The position numbers and the translations under genes are program-made. The notes beneath the pieces are model-generated. The model saw only the letters and a program-made list of their open reading frames with translations. It had not been told where the DNA came from and made no database searches. Positions 1-10,725 of a DNA stretch of 60,928 nucleotides are shown piece by piece; the first letter of the stretch is position 1; each line of letters begins with the position of its first letter. The stretch covers positions 1 to 60,928 of the forward strand of contig LRSR01007705.1 of assembly GCA_001579985.1 (NCBI GenBank). The letters are read 5' to 3'. The stretch comes from Hypsibius dujardini. Taxonomy: Eukaryota; Tardigrada; Eutardigrada; Parachela; Hypsibiidae.

Positions 1-2550
1 GGTTATGGTCCTCGTGGGGTCCGATGTGTCCGTGATGAGGGTCCTCTGTGGTTGCGGTGACATCACGCTTGGTTTGAACGGTGATTGAGGTGTGATTATG
101 ACTAGCATGGTTATGGTCCTCGTGGGGTCCGACGTGTCCTTGATGAGGGTCCTCGGTGGTCGCGGTGAGGTCGCGCTTGCTTCGGATTCTGGTTATCGAC
201 GTGTGCTCGTGATGCTCACCATAATGGCCGAGTTTTTGCGGAGTGCTGCCAACGGTGCTGGGGAGTTCCGTCGTCGCCTCCCGCTTTGCGCGATCGACTT
301 CGTTGTCTGCAGATGGATAAACAGGAGTGGAAGCTGAGCTGTTCATAGCTAATGTGGCGTTGCTGACGTTTGAACCAATCAGGGCTGAAGAAACGGTTGT
401 GGCTTCTCGTTTAACCCGATTGGTGACGCCGGTCGAAGCCGGATCAATGTGCCGAGAGAAGGTACCACCGATTGAGGGGTGTGTGACGTCATTACGGCGA
501 GATCGAATGATGTTCGGCGCATCGGTTGCGGTGCGGTTGAATGGGTCAGTTAGAGACTCGTTGAAATCTCGGCGAGCGCGGATGATGTTGGGAGCGTCAG
601 TTGAGGTCAGGTTGGATGTTTCAGTTACGGACTCGTTGAGGTCTCGGCGAGCGCGGATGATGTTGGGAGCGTCAGCTGAGGTCAGGTTGGATGTTTCAGT
701 TACGGACTCGTTGAGGTCACGGCGAGCTCGAATAATGTTCGGCGCATCCGTTGTGGTCCGGTTAAGTGGGTCAGTCAGGGACTCGTTGAGGTCTCGGCGA
801 GCTCGGATGATGTTCGGTGTGTCGGTAGCGTTAAGGTTGAGTGTCTCCGTAACGGACTCGTTGAGGTTTCGGCGAGCTCGGATGATGTTCGGTGCGTCGG
901 TAGCGTTAAGGTTGAGTGTCTCCGTAACGGACTCGTTGAGGTCTCGGCGAGCTCGGATGATGTTCGGTGCGTCGGTAGCGTTGATGGACTGCGTGGTATT
1001 CTCGGTATCGCGAAGAGCCCGGGCAAGCGGCGTTTCCGTGTGGTTTCCCAGCTGTAATTCATGGCCGCCAAAGATGGCAAGATGTTCGATCGGATGCCCT
1101 TTGGACTGACCTGTAATTAGACAGCTACAAACCTCAAGAGCAGTGTACAGAAGAAAAGGTTTAGAGAACATATCATCAGCCCAATTTCTTACCGTGGAGA
1201 TTGACTGGCAGTTCCGTTGTGAAGATGTTCCGGCGAGCTCGAACTGAACCTTCCGCTGTAGTTATCGTGGTGTTTACTTCACGCTTGTCCCGCGCTTCTC
1301 GGATCTCCGTGGAGTTGTCAACCTGAGTGCTGTTGAACGCAGTTGTTTCTTTACCTTGAAGGAGCGTCGATTCGGTAGTTGCTTCGCGTTTGTCGCGAGC
1401 TTCTCGGATCTCCGTTGAGTTGTCGATCTGCGTAGCGTTAAAGGCCGTCGTCTCAACCTGGCGGACATGGCGGGTCTGGTTGCTCGTGGCGCCGACGATG
1501 ATGTGGACTACGGACACTTCTTCCACTGTGGCGGCAGGGAGAACCACGAACGGCAAAACGACCACAACTAAATCGAGCCGACATTAAACGCTTGAAACCT
1601 CTATTTCATAACGCAAAAAGGTGTACATAAACGGAGAACCTTACCGGTCTCGTTGGCAGGTAATGGAATGGTTTCCGACGGTCCGAGGGTATCGACGTCT
1701 CGGACTACACGAGCGTGCACTTCATCGGTGGTGTTTTGGGTCGGACGATCGGCATTGGTTTGGTCCTTCGTGACGGCCGCGTGGTCCTTCGCCTGAGGAA
1801 CCTTCAGCAGGCCCGCTTTGGATGAACAAAACAATGCCGCATGACTTCAAGCAATCGGGCAAGCTCAATGTGCAATGACTTTCAAATTCCAGACGGTTAT
1901 CACAACAAGCATGTCTTACCGGCTTCGTAGGAGCCTCGGCTGGCCCGAAGAACTTTGTCCGCATCCGATCGCCTCGCACGAACCGAGTCCTTCCTCTTGA
2001 TTTTCTTATCATCGTCACCGTCTTCCTCCTCACGGAATGATGATGTCGTCGTAACTGTCTCATTACGCGTTCTCCTTGTCGTCGTTGTCGTCGTCCCGTT
2101 TTGTTCTTGTCTTTTTTGGCGGAAGGAGTTAGCACTGATGACTTGGACACCTCCGGAATTCACTACCTCAGCAGTCTCTAAAAAAAGCTGTACTTATAAA
2201 AAGGTTTGCGCAACATCATTGCAATCAAAAGTTAGATGCAAATTTCGTCGTCGGTTCGGAAATTGCCGATTGAATTCAATTTTTCAATCGTTTTAGCTTG
2301 TAATTAATCCTTAAATATGGAGGCACTTACCCGTTTGATTGGTGGCGGTAGGAATCTTTTCGCGTGGCTCACCTTGTGCATCAGTCGAATTGCTCGAAGC
2401 CGTCGTGACGGTGTCCCGTTTATGGCGGGTGGCATTTCCGGTTACGGTCGGCACGGTCACCCAGTGAATTTGAGGGCTGGTCGTGGTGGTGTCCTCCGCG
2501 GTCACGGCGACCACTGCCAAGGTAAGTCCAATAAAAAAAAGAAACCTCAT
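1..2550 (-). CDS. Secreted Thr/Asn-rich repeat protein with many furin-type sites (5 exons, 3' end beyond window)
   Basis: I join five minus-strand exons by frame and splice sites: 2550-2331, 2177-1920, 1815-1645, 1567-1193 and 1110 to beyond base 1. Every junction is phase 1 with GT-AG ends. The start at 2550 opens a clear signal peptide (MRFLFFIGLTLAVVAVTA, cleavage expected before EDTTTT). The rest, more than 690 residues, has no family I recognise. It is rich in Thr, Ser and N-glycosylation sequons (NAT, NST, NQT). It is studded with basic cleavage-type sites (RHKR, RARR, RDKR, RVKR, RAKR, RSKR, QTKR), many followed by an acidic residue and a Thr run (EATT, DTVTT, DLTATT). Exon 4 holds two copies of NSTEIREARDKRE. 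Exon 5 holds seven 25-residue repeats and then His-rich repeats (EDPHQGHVGPHEDHN). A secretory precursor cut into many glycopeptides is the simplest reading. A mucin-like or cuticular matrix protein is the alternative. Confidence 0.8.
495..1015 (-). repeat. Tandem coding repeat, 7 units of 75 bp (25 residues)
   Basis: Exact 75-base spacing is visible from the recurring tgatgttcgg/taatgttc core at 508, 583, 658, 733, 808, 883 and 958. Read on the minus strand in the exon 5 frame, each unit gives NIIRARR, then (D/N)xNES(V/L)T(E/D)(T/P), then a variable stretch ending TDAP. Most units carry an N-glycosylation sequon (NAT, NRT, NLT). The RARR motif is kept in almost every unit (RSRR in the last), so the basic site rather than the spacer looks constrained. 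Confidence 0.9.
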
Positions 2551-2669
2551 ATTTTATTTGAGCGCGACAGTAGAGCGGAAAACTATGGCTGAAAACCGAG
2601 AAAAAAAGTTTCGCAATTTAGAAAATGGGAAAGAAAACTAAACTTTGATTTGTTTGTCATTGGCCTTAG

Positions 2670-2676
2670 TTATATA
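2670..2676 (-). promoter_or_regulatory. Possible TATA box of the secreted repeat protein gene
   Basis: On the minus strand TATATAA lies about 120 bases upstream of the ATG at 2550. The spacing suits a short 5' leader, but the surrounding DNA is AT-rich and no initiator stands out, so this is weak. Confidence 0.25.
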
Positions 2677-3299
2677 TTCGTATACGAGGTAAACTGGGCT
2701 TCTCCGTGAGCGTTTACAAACTTTCCGGTTTATTTTCCACTTCCCGTTCGTTGCAACGGAAATTTCCCAATTGACCATCCACAAACAGCGTGTCCTGAGT
2801 CGGTGGTGGTGGTACTGGAACTGTGAGAGGCGGGAGCAAAAGTCGTTGAGATGTTGTCGTCGATAGACATCAGAGCGTCTCAGGATGGGCGCACCGTAAT
2901 GGTATGGGTGCCTGAAGGTGCGAGTTGTAGATGGGAAAATAAGATGCGATGACGGTTCCTTACGTCGCCATCCCTCCGCTACAGCAATGCTGTTTACGGT
3001 TTTTTTGGGTTATTAAGCCGTCGCGGCGAAGAACTGGTATGTTTGCTGGATGCTCTGGTCAACAATAATTTCCTGGTGGGAACCTTATCTGCATGGCATC
3101 AAGGCATTCAAATGAGACTGAGACGTGATCGGGTCCGTTGGGTGCTGCATTTGTCCCACCTACTTTCTCTCACCTTGAATTGCCAGACGTCCCGCAAATA
3201 TATATTTTTTAAATTTTTGCTTAATTCTATATCAATCTAATGTTAATGCTGAATCATTGAAGGAACTTTGTTATGGCTTTATGTTAAGTTGCTTTGTTA

Positions 3300-3895
3300 T
3301 GGAACTTTGTTGAGTAGTGGCCAGACAGGCGTTCCACAGTGGTGCAGCAACAGCGATATCCAGTACAATCAACGACAACATTGAGTACACTGGAGGGTCC
3401 GGGGTAAGGAAAAAAGGGCGGAGCAGGGGGTGGTTTGCATATAATCGAACAATCAACCAACTGCTCTCCAACGGTTACTTTGTTCCATTTTCAACAAGGA
3501 ATTTATTGTCCAGTTTATATAAAGGATGAAAGCTAGGTACAAAATGGATGAACGTTTGAGATTCATGACGTCACCAAGTTGAAAACATTAAAAATAAAAA
3601 TGACAGGCAACACCGGAATTTACCGTTTTAGAAAAAATCAAGATGGGGAAAGTGCATTTGAAATTTGAATTCACTCTGAAAAGGCATGTTTGAAAATGGA
3701 ACAAAGCAGGAACAAAGCAACTGCTGCGGGTCAGATAGTTGATTGTTCGATTTTTTGAAAACCATCTTCTGCCTCACCCTTTTGCCCATTCCCCGGACCC
3801 TCCAGTGTACTCAATCTTGTCGTTAATTGTATCAACCTTCGAACCCGAGATGCTATGTACAACAGAAGCAGTGCGAGTGGCCGGACTGTGCTCAC
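3300..3895. repeat. Foldback (long inverted repeat) element
   Basis: The arm at about 3300-3493 is matched in reverse complement by about 3683-3895. For example tgagtacactggagggtccg near 3380 faces cggaccctccagtgtactca near 3795, and tcgaacaatcaac faces gttgattgttcga. Arms are roughly 180-200 bases with small gaps, around a 190-base centre. No transposase reading frame is present, so it is a non-autonomous foldback or MITE-type element. Confidence 0.75.
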
Positions 3896-4908
3896 TTACT
3901 AATATGGGGGATTATACATATACTCGAACGATGACATGAGTTTATTTCTATCGAAACGTTTGCTCGAAGCCGGCCGTTGCTACTTTGAAGTTTGAGACCG
4001 TAAAGTAGAAACGACACTGTGACGCCGTTCGAATCTCAGGACTTTGATTGTACTATATTTCAGATAGTATTGCCATTGGGCCAATATCGGTAGTATCGAG
4101 TCATCGGCTGTCTGAACTTACTCCCTCGGAGTTATACTTCGTCTTTAGAGAGACCCAGATCTGCTATGCTTTTCCCTTTTTTTCAAAGTTTGTGTTTTAG
4201 TTGTCATGTCCTAGAATATCTAGACTAGTGTGTCTGACGGGGGGGGGGATTTTTCTGTTAAAGTTTTAAGTAATTGTACTAATTAATACGAAGTTTTGTT
4301 AGGTTAATAACCCACGACCAGACTTTTAGTATCAGCAAAAATTAAAAATTATTGTAGTTGATTATAATTTAAGCTCTTTCCACTTAATTTTTAACTTAGC
4401 ACTTTTTTTTAATTTAGTTGTTTTCTAGGCACGAAAAACTAAAATGAAGAAATTAATTACACAAAGTCTTAGTATTGCAGTTTAAGCGAGTTTTGCCTAT
4501 TTGGGACACAAACGCAATCGACACAGTAAGCATAATCCGTTCGATGGAAACACATGGGCAAACGGCCAGATGGAAACATACGACCACGAGTTGACCGGAT
4601 CGGCTAATCCATCTAGCATGCAGTAAACTCCATTCCATCGTAAAAACGTATGCACTCAGCGGCGGCCACCAACGCGTAACAGGTCTAGACGACTTTTAAT
4701 TACCTGATACGAGCGGTACGTACATTCTATTGTCTGTAATACAGATTCCCGGCATACCGGTGATCAATCACTCAATTAATGACCAAAACTAACGTAACTT
4801 CAAATTGTTGTTTCCTAATTTAGAGGCTACTGCATAGATGCTGCAAATTTCAGAAACGGTATAGCAAAAATTCTGAGTTGCTGCAAATGCCGAGGTTCCG
4901 TGCGTACA

Positions 4909-4939
4909 TATAAAAAGCCGAAGTAGCTTTCAGTCAGAC
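4909..4939 (+). promoter_or_regulatory. TATA box plus arthropod-type initiator
   Basis: TATAAAAA (4909-4916) is followed 14-18 bases later by overlapping initiator-like TCAGTC/TCAGAC (4930-4939). The ATG of the chitin-binding gene lies 70-80 bases downstream at 5008. This is the usual layout of a cuticle-protein promoter. Confidence 0.6.
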
Positions 4940-5007
4940 ATCACCATATCTACTTATTTTTATTTTTTGCCTAGCTACCTTTAAGTCCCCGTAACCTCTT
5001 TGCAACC

Positions 5008-5466
5008 ATGAAGGTCCTGGTTCGCTCGTCCTGGTCGGCGCTGTCGCCTGTGGCAACAACCGCTTCGAGGGTAAATTCGTCTGGGATCTCCTAAAGGTAT
5101 CTTCCCGGTCCAGCCTGGAGTCACAACTTACAACCGCCGGAATAACCTTCCCAATCTTCTGAACAATAAAATAACCCGTTGAACTAATCGTTTTTTCAGC
5201 CGGCTATGAACTCGGCGGAGATCCAGATCCTGGTCGGCTCCCGCGACGCTGGCTACCCGATGCTCCACACCATCCCTACCACCGGATTCTCTCGCGAATT
5301 CAAGGCCCAGCTTGGGTTCTATGCCGACGTGGAGGCCCGATGCCAGGTGTTCCATCGCTGCGACCAGGCCGGCAACATTATCTCCTACTTGTGCGTGAAC
5401 CAGACCATCTTCAACCAGGTCACGTTGGTGTGCGACGCCTGGTACAATGTCGAGTGCAGCCAATGC
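5008..5466 (+). pseudogene. Cuticular chitin-binding (CBM14/peritrophin-A) protein, probably decayed
   Basis: The second exon (5200-5466, after ttttttcag) encodes a CBM14-type domain close to those of arthropod cuticle proteins: TTGFS, GFYADVEARCQVFHRC, SYLCVNQTIFNQ, LVCDAWYNVECSQ. The first Cys of the usual TGFSC is replaced by Arg (TGFSREFK), which would break a disulphide. The first exon starts at the ATG at 5008 (MKVLV). The reading frame then goes out of register: a one- or two-base shift is needed to recover a hydrophobic signal peptide (LVLVGAVACGNN) and RFEGKFVWD, and a second shift to recover GIFPVQPG. The true protein would be secreted into cuticle and bind chitin. Two frame shifts plus the lost Cys suggest a pseudogene, though sequencing error could explain the shifts. 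No clear third exon was found. Confidence 0.7.
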
Positions 5467-5519
5467 GTAATGAGACTTCTCCTCGATGTATGTTTTCAAA
5501 CCCACACCTAGGCGAATTC

Positions 5520-6094
5520 TATGGCAGTATATGTAATACTGAAAAATATGTAATACTATAATAATAATATGTAATAGTATTTAATAATGTAAATAATACT
5601 TTAACGAAAGAATAATACAATATAAATTATAAAATATATATATATAATATACACAGGGATGTTCTGAGACAGAGCTAAGGGATGGCCAAACCTTGTCCTG
5701 AGGCCGGGCATGCCGAAAAAGTAGACCTTTGGCGAAGAGGACTAGAATCCTTAACAACGTACCCTATCGTATGGGGCCTCAGGTCAGCTTGCAAAGAATC
5801 CTTAATAATGGAGTGCATGACGAGCCAGTATGCCTGAATCGATATCTAGCCAGATTTGAGACCAGTTCTCCAGAGCCATTGGATTCGGGGGCTCTTAGGC
5901 TCTTGGCTCCTTATAGAGACACCACTGATTGGTACAGTTGAACAACAATTCGGATCGCGGTCGCATAACTCCTTCAGGAAATTCATTTATTGTCGAATAT
6001 CAAGGTCACCCATGAGAGTACCGGTGCATTTAGACCTCAACCCTTAGCACCAAGATTTAGCCCCCTCCCCTCACGCCCAATCTTTGACAGTTTG
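5520..6094. other. Intergenic, AT-rich then unremarkable
   Basis: 5520-5660 is AT-rich low-complexity DNA (taatactat-like, then a tatata run). From 5660 to 6094 I see no exon, repeat or promoter that I can support. Homology to the 22.9 kb region begins at about 6095. Confidence 0.5.
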
Positions 6095-6734
6095 TCGTTC
6101 GAAGCACCGGTATCATCTCCGCACTGTCCATATCGATGTCATACACGACGTTGCGTGCAGTAGATTGTGGCCTGTGCTGACGCATCGGTTTGGTATGCAA
6201 AACTTGAGCTGCCCCATATTGGTATCGTGTACGTCTGTAGATATATCCCTTCCCTACCAGTAATACACAGTATACACCCACTCGAACTTTCTGTCGGGTC
6301 TTTACCGTGGGCGGAGCGACCCACTACACACTAGACACAACAACCTGTTGGTAGCAGAGGCTTATTTCAAGGAAAAACAGCCGGAGAACAGCAACCGATC
6401 ACAGCGAGCCACGTGCATAAATAAGGGGTGAAAGGCTACAGGTAGTTCAATTCGATGTGTTAAAACGAATGCAAAATGGGGTAGCTTTTGCATGTCATCC
6501 TGCGATTACATCGGCACTACATCTCTTGCTACATATAAGGCATTACAGCACCGTTCAGTCCGAACAGTGTGTAGGTCTTTACAGTTTTCAACAGAGATTC
6601 CCCTTCTTCGGTAGCATCATGTGAATCCAGCCATCTCTTTTGGTAGCATAAATGTCCAGCGTAGATTATTAACGACACTTGAAGTTGCCCATTCCGGTCC
6701 TGTGCTTCCAGGGCTATATTGATCGTTGAGACCG

Positions 6735-9684
6735 ATGGAACCGGATGGCGCATCAGTTCGACATTGCAGTGCAGGATCGCCAAGACCGCTGATGGACCCC
6801 GTACCAATGCCCCGAGAAGACGCTGTGCAGTGCAGGTACATTGGCTTCCCGGGCCGAGTAAATGAATCGGGAGTTCAGGAGTTATCGCACACATCATCAG
6901 GGAACTCAAACATTCTTTAATGTTTTATTGCAAACCAGGCCCATTTAAATAGTTTTAAGTTCTCTCTGTGAGTGTAGCATATTTGTGACACACAAGTTTA
7001 CGCAATTTATAGGCTCTGAACTTCTATCTGCGTAGAGATGGCAAACACTAAAATTAACCAACTGATTATTTTTTTAGTCAAGTAATTAGTGTTTTTAGTC
7101 AAATTAAAATTATTTGTTGAGGGTTCTTTTTATTTTTATTTAGTAACTAAAACTCATTAACTAGGCTAATCACTATGACTAGTTTTAGTCAAAATTAGTT
7201 GATTAATGTCTTAATAACTAACTCTTTTAGTTTTGTTAAATACTAATAGAACTAAGGTAAGAAATAGAAGTTTTAGTTTAGTTTTAGGTTAGTTTTTTAC
7301 TTTAGTCTAGTTGCGCCATCCCTGCATTTGTATATACACAATTACGTTATTATGTTGTGCCATGTGTGATTTTTCCCTTATGCATTGCAGCTACTGTGGC
7401 CAAGAGGGTGACTCTTTCTTGATCCAATGTCGCGAGGTCAATTGCTGGCTGTATTTCTGCAACGGCTGCAACATACAAGAGAGTAGTCCAGGAAAACTGG
7501 ACAGGCAAGTATATAAATATAACGACCTTACGAGTTGGTCACATGTAAGAAGGCCTCGCAGTCATCTGTTTTCATCAAACTCACAGTGCGGCAGCAGTAA
7601 TCATATTTGTGCCTGAAAACATAAACAGTAAACTTAGATTTGGAAGCACACATAGTCAGACAATTTTGTACTGTATATATTGTCTGTACATTTCTACACA
7701 GCTGCTACGTGATAGTATTGTCCCAACTATGAGGATTGTGCACAAATCAGTGCCCGCAATCATATCTAACTTGCTTAATTAAAATCGTCGGGCCACAATC
7801 CATAATCTAACACAGGTGTAGTCTCACGGTTCAGCGGACATTTCATATGTAGATTAAAGCTAAAACCCGCATGAACTTTCTAACGCGGTCGCAGAAACAA
7901 ATCTTAATTACGTCCAGGCCGGGGAAGGGTGAGAATTAATGTACTAGATAAAAAAATATAGTCGTAATATTTCTATCTTCTCAAAATAATGGGAAATTTT
8001 TCTTAAAATGGTAAAGGAGTTTTAAATGTTACTTTTATACGTTTTGTGAAACGCGGCGCAGAACGACGCAAAATATTCTCTACGCGGAGCGGCGCGGAAT
8101 TTTCGTTTCAGACCTCTAATGTAGATACTATAGTAATACATCATCTATTTATATATATATATTCCTTTATCTGAATTATATGATGAACGGCTACAGAAGG
8201 GATGGCAATGACTGAAATTAATTTGTTCATTTCTTTTTCGTAAATTAGTGTTTAAGGATTTTTTTTTGTTTAGTCAAGTTTGTGATTAAGATCAGAGTCA
8301 GCCTTTTAGTTTAGTTTTTCTATTCAAGTTATTTGGTTAATGTCTTTCCAGATTACCTAACACGTTGAATTAATATATCACAAACTTAAACAACTCATTC
8401 TCCAAAATCAAACTTTATTCTTTAGTTGTTTTAGTTTAGTTAAGTTTAGCTATTCCTAGCTAATTATTCACACGTATTCACTGATTGCGTATTTCGTTGG
8501 CAGTCACATTATTAGTCACCAGCGCATATCGCGTCACCATAGAATCGCCGTATACCACCGGCAAGACCACAACGGACCAGAGGCGGCGCCAACTTTCGAA
8601 CACGACCAAAAATACTACACCTTCGGGTGTCGCCCGGTGACTTGTGACCATGTTCATAGCCCTACAGAGAATGACCACTATGACAGGAGCAGTGAAGAGA
8701 ATGGATGGTTCTGCGAGCTACGACAAATTGAGTGGAAGCGGTATCGCAGCGGGACGAAACTTCTTCCCATGGTGGAGCGTTCTCATCCGACTTATAAGCA
8801 CTTAAGTCTGAGACTAGCCTTGGTACATTAATTGCCTATGAGTGATGATCATTTTTAGCCGATCTGGAAATTTGTTAAGACAATGACGGACCCCATTGTC
8901 TTTCATATAAAGCACCAGAATTGTTCTTTTTGTGTAGGTCCCTACCGAATCGGACCAGAAGGGTTGTAACCTGATATCAAGAAAGGATATTAATGCCCAG
9001 GAACGGGCGTGGTTTTTGAACAACTGCGGCCTTGCTGCGCTGTTAAACAGGGTACGTATTGATGGTAGAATCTAAAATTAGTGAGGTAATTAGTTTTATA
9101 CCAAAATTTTTGCTCGTGTTAAGGATTTTCAGCTAAATTTGCATGATTCAACATTTTTAGTTTAGTATTTAACAAAGTTAGCTAAAAAAATTTGTTCCTT
9201 CACCTTGATCGTTTGTAACTGCAAATTTTAATTGATTCTCATTAACTAAAAAAAACTAAACTACAAAATTTAAACTAATGTTTTAGCGTAGTTTACGTTG
9301 CCATGATTAACGCTGAACCTTTTGAGAAGCTATAGCAAACACATAACTTTTTGTTGTCGACGTTTTAACAAGCGGAAATGCCATTGAAATTGCTTCTGTT
9401 TTTTTCAGCCGGCAGTTTTAAGTGCTCCAGTTTATAGTTTTATGAACGAGCGCGAGTACAACGAACACTTTCGTGACCTTTTGTATGTGGATAAAATGGT
9501 GTCACAGACCATCACACTCATCGACTGGAACAGGGAAGATGACGCACCCATCAACTGGCTGGACTTTGAGTCGACCGCGGAGATCCATAAAAAGGAGCTA
9601 CAGCAATTGTCCCAGGAAGGCAAAACGGTTCAACTACTGGTAGCAGGTCTGGACGCCCCTGTTCCCGTTAATATTATCAGTTAA
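6735..9684 (+). CDS. A1 5' part: truncated CH-region protein of the UPF1-RNB family (307 aa) or pseudogene
   Basis: Five exons match A2 exons 1-5: 6735-6835, 7391-7504, 8504-8822, 8938-9051 and 9409-9684. They keep phase and together give 307 residues. The product contains the UPF1-like Cys/His stretch ([31 protein letters not shown]) and the first third of the 1B region (YSFMNEREYNEHF, ITLIDWNRED). It ends abruptly at VNIIS-stop, where a TTAATCGA repeat joins exon 5 to RNB-side DNA, so the whole ATPase is gone. The A2 start codon is ATA here; I use the next in-frame ATG at 6735. The exon 2 donor is GC (gcaagt at 7505) where A2 has GT. The frame is fully open, so a helicase-less protein could be made, but degeneration is at least as likely. 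Confidence 0.6.
7033..7324. mobile_element. hAT-like MITE in A1 intron 1
   Basis: The element runs from gagatggcaaacac to gttgcgccatccctg and is rich in TTTTAGT repeats. Its A2 counterpart (23813-24106) has clean ends and an 8-base target duplication; here the flanks have decayed. Similar TTTAGT-rich DNA starting agggatggcaa lies in A1 intron 2 (about 8199-8455), and a related stretch lies in intron 4 (about 9060-9310). Confidence 0.6.
7505..8503. other. A1 intron 2, no gene
   Basis: This 1-kb intron contains AT-rich DNA, a TA run near 8152-8161 and a TTTTAGT-rich MITE-like stretch at about 8199-8455 that begins agggatggcaatg. I see no additional exon. Confidence 0.5.
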
Positions 9685-9712
9685 TCGATTAATCGATTAA
9701 TCGATTAATCGA
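9676..9712. repeat. TTAATCGA tandem repeat at the A1 junction
   Basis: After atcag comes ttaatcga repeated four times, then ttcgttagaatc. A2 has exon 5 sequence atcagtatccgc at 26413 and, 4.65 kb further on, cagttaatcgattcg at 31060. The A1 sequence therefore joins those two places through the shared cagt and adds three extra TTAATCGA units. The first unit creates the in-frame stop TAA. Confidence 0.9.
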
Positions 9713-10037
9713 TTCGTTAGAATCAAAGTATGCAAACGTATTGAGAGAAATGTCTCGGATGGCTTTCGTTTAGGCAAAAAGTAGCTTTGAAGATTTTCGC
9801 GACCAATTAGTTTTCACCATAGACCCGCCGGGAGCCAGCGACCTTGACGATGCAGTGTCTTATAAAGTCTTAACTGACGGTACTCTCGAAATTGGCGTCC
9901 ACATAGCGGACGTCACATCCTTTGTTGAAGCGGGTTCAAATATTGACCGCTACCTTCGTGGAAGGGGCTCGAGCGTTTACATGATAGACAAGGTACGGTC
10001 GGAACGAGCGTGAACCACTGAACTCTCACTGCGAACG

Positions 10038-10438
10038 GTACTGTAGAGTCGCGACCCATCCGTAGTACCTTTTTGGACCCCCCTTCCCCCAGAAAATCAA
10101 ACCCGGTGGGCCAAAACAACTGTTACGCTTCAATCGATCAATCAAGTGCTTGTTTCTCCCCAAGTCGCTGAGCAAAATTTTGGAGCTGAAAAAATATCAA
10201 TCACTCGAGCAATATCAATATAAAACTTCATTACATTTACAAATCTGACTCCATCTCTTTACCAGATCCTTCACCAAACTCTTCCTCGGCAAAAAAGCTC
10301 ATTTTTAAAAAATTTTACGCAATCAATCAATCGAAACGTGCGATCTTGTGGTTCGCACATCTTTGCAATCAATCAAAACGGTCGCTTTTTACTGTGTGAT
10401 GACGTAGATACCACGGATGGGTCGCGACTCTGCAGTAC
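10038..10438. mobile_element. Mariner-type MITE in A1 intron 14
   Basis: The ends are imperfect inverted repeats of about 30 bases: gtactgtagagtcgcgaccc on the left and gggtcgcgactctgcagtac on the right. The core TIR starts CTG and both sides are flanked by TA. The interior is rich in caatcaatcaatc and has no transposase frame. The A2 copy is at 31396-31796. Confidence 0.7.
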
Positions 10439-10654
10439 ATGCTTAGTCAACTTTTCTTTTGTCGATCGTTCGCGCAGGTCGTGCATATGATGCCGGAAGC
10501 GCTGATGAATGAGTGCTCGTTGATTAAGCATGAAGAGCGGCGAGTCGTCTCCGTTGTTCATACATTTTCGCCTTCTGGGGAAGATTTGGGATACCGCATA
10601 ACACGTGGCCGGATCCGAAGTTGTGCCCAGTTGACGTACATGGATGCCGAGGTA

Positions 10655-10725
10655 CAGAGACAAACTGATAGACACATAGGCAGACAAACAGACAAACAAA
10701 CAGATAGACAAACAGACATACAGCT
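10655..10725 (+). repeat. CAGA/CAAA microsatellite in A1 intron 15
   Basis: Degenerate cagacaaacagacaaacaaa repeats fill most of this 98-base intron, directly before exon 16, which itself begins with tctgtctgtctgcctgtctg. The A2 intron (about 32013-32080) is the same. Confidence 0.85.

Larger units (their letters stand above)
2591..4900. other. Intergenic region without recognisable genes
   Basis: I see no convincing exon here. The stretch holds the large foldback repeat at about 3300-3895, a G-run near 4235-4244, and AT-rich DNA at 4260-4450. Short reading frames present on both strands have no domain character. Confidence 0.6.
6095..9680 (+). repeat. Older segmental duplicate (left arm), paired with about 22866-26415
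   Basis: Upstream DNA, exons 1-5 and introns of gene A1 align throughout with those of A2. By eye the identity is about 85-93%, with many small indels. That is clearly lower than the roughly 98% seen to the right of 9705. Shared upstream sequence starts near ttgtcgttcgaagcac (6095 and 22866). Confidence 0.8.

Noticed and set aside
775-1080. Minus-strand frame reading PTHRTSSELAETSTSPLRRHS
   Set aside because: Out-of-register reading of the same repeat; it cannot be joined to the upstream exons.
327-1109. Long plus-strand reading frame over the 25-residue repeats (260 codons)
   Set aside because: It is the complement of the minus-strand exon 5. The minus-strand frame links by phase-1 splice sites to a signal peptide and makes chemical sense (sequons, basic sites).
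5128-5505. Minus-strand 125-codon frame
   Set aside because: Antisense of the chitin-binding domain exon.
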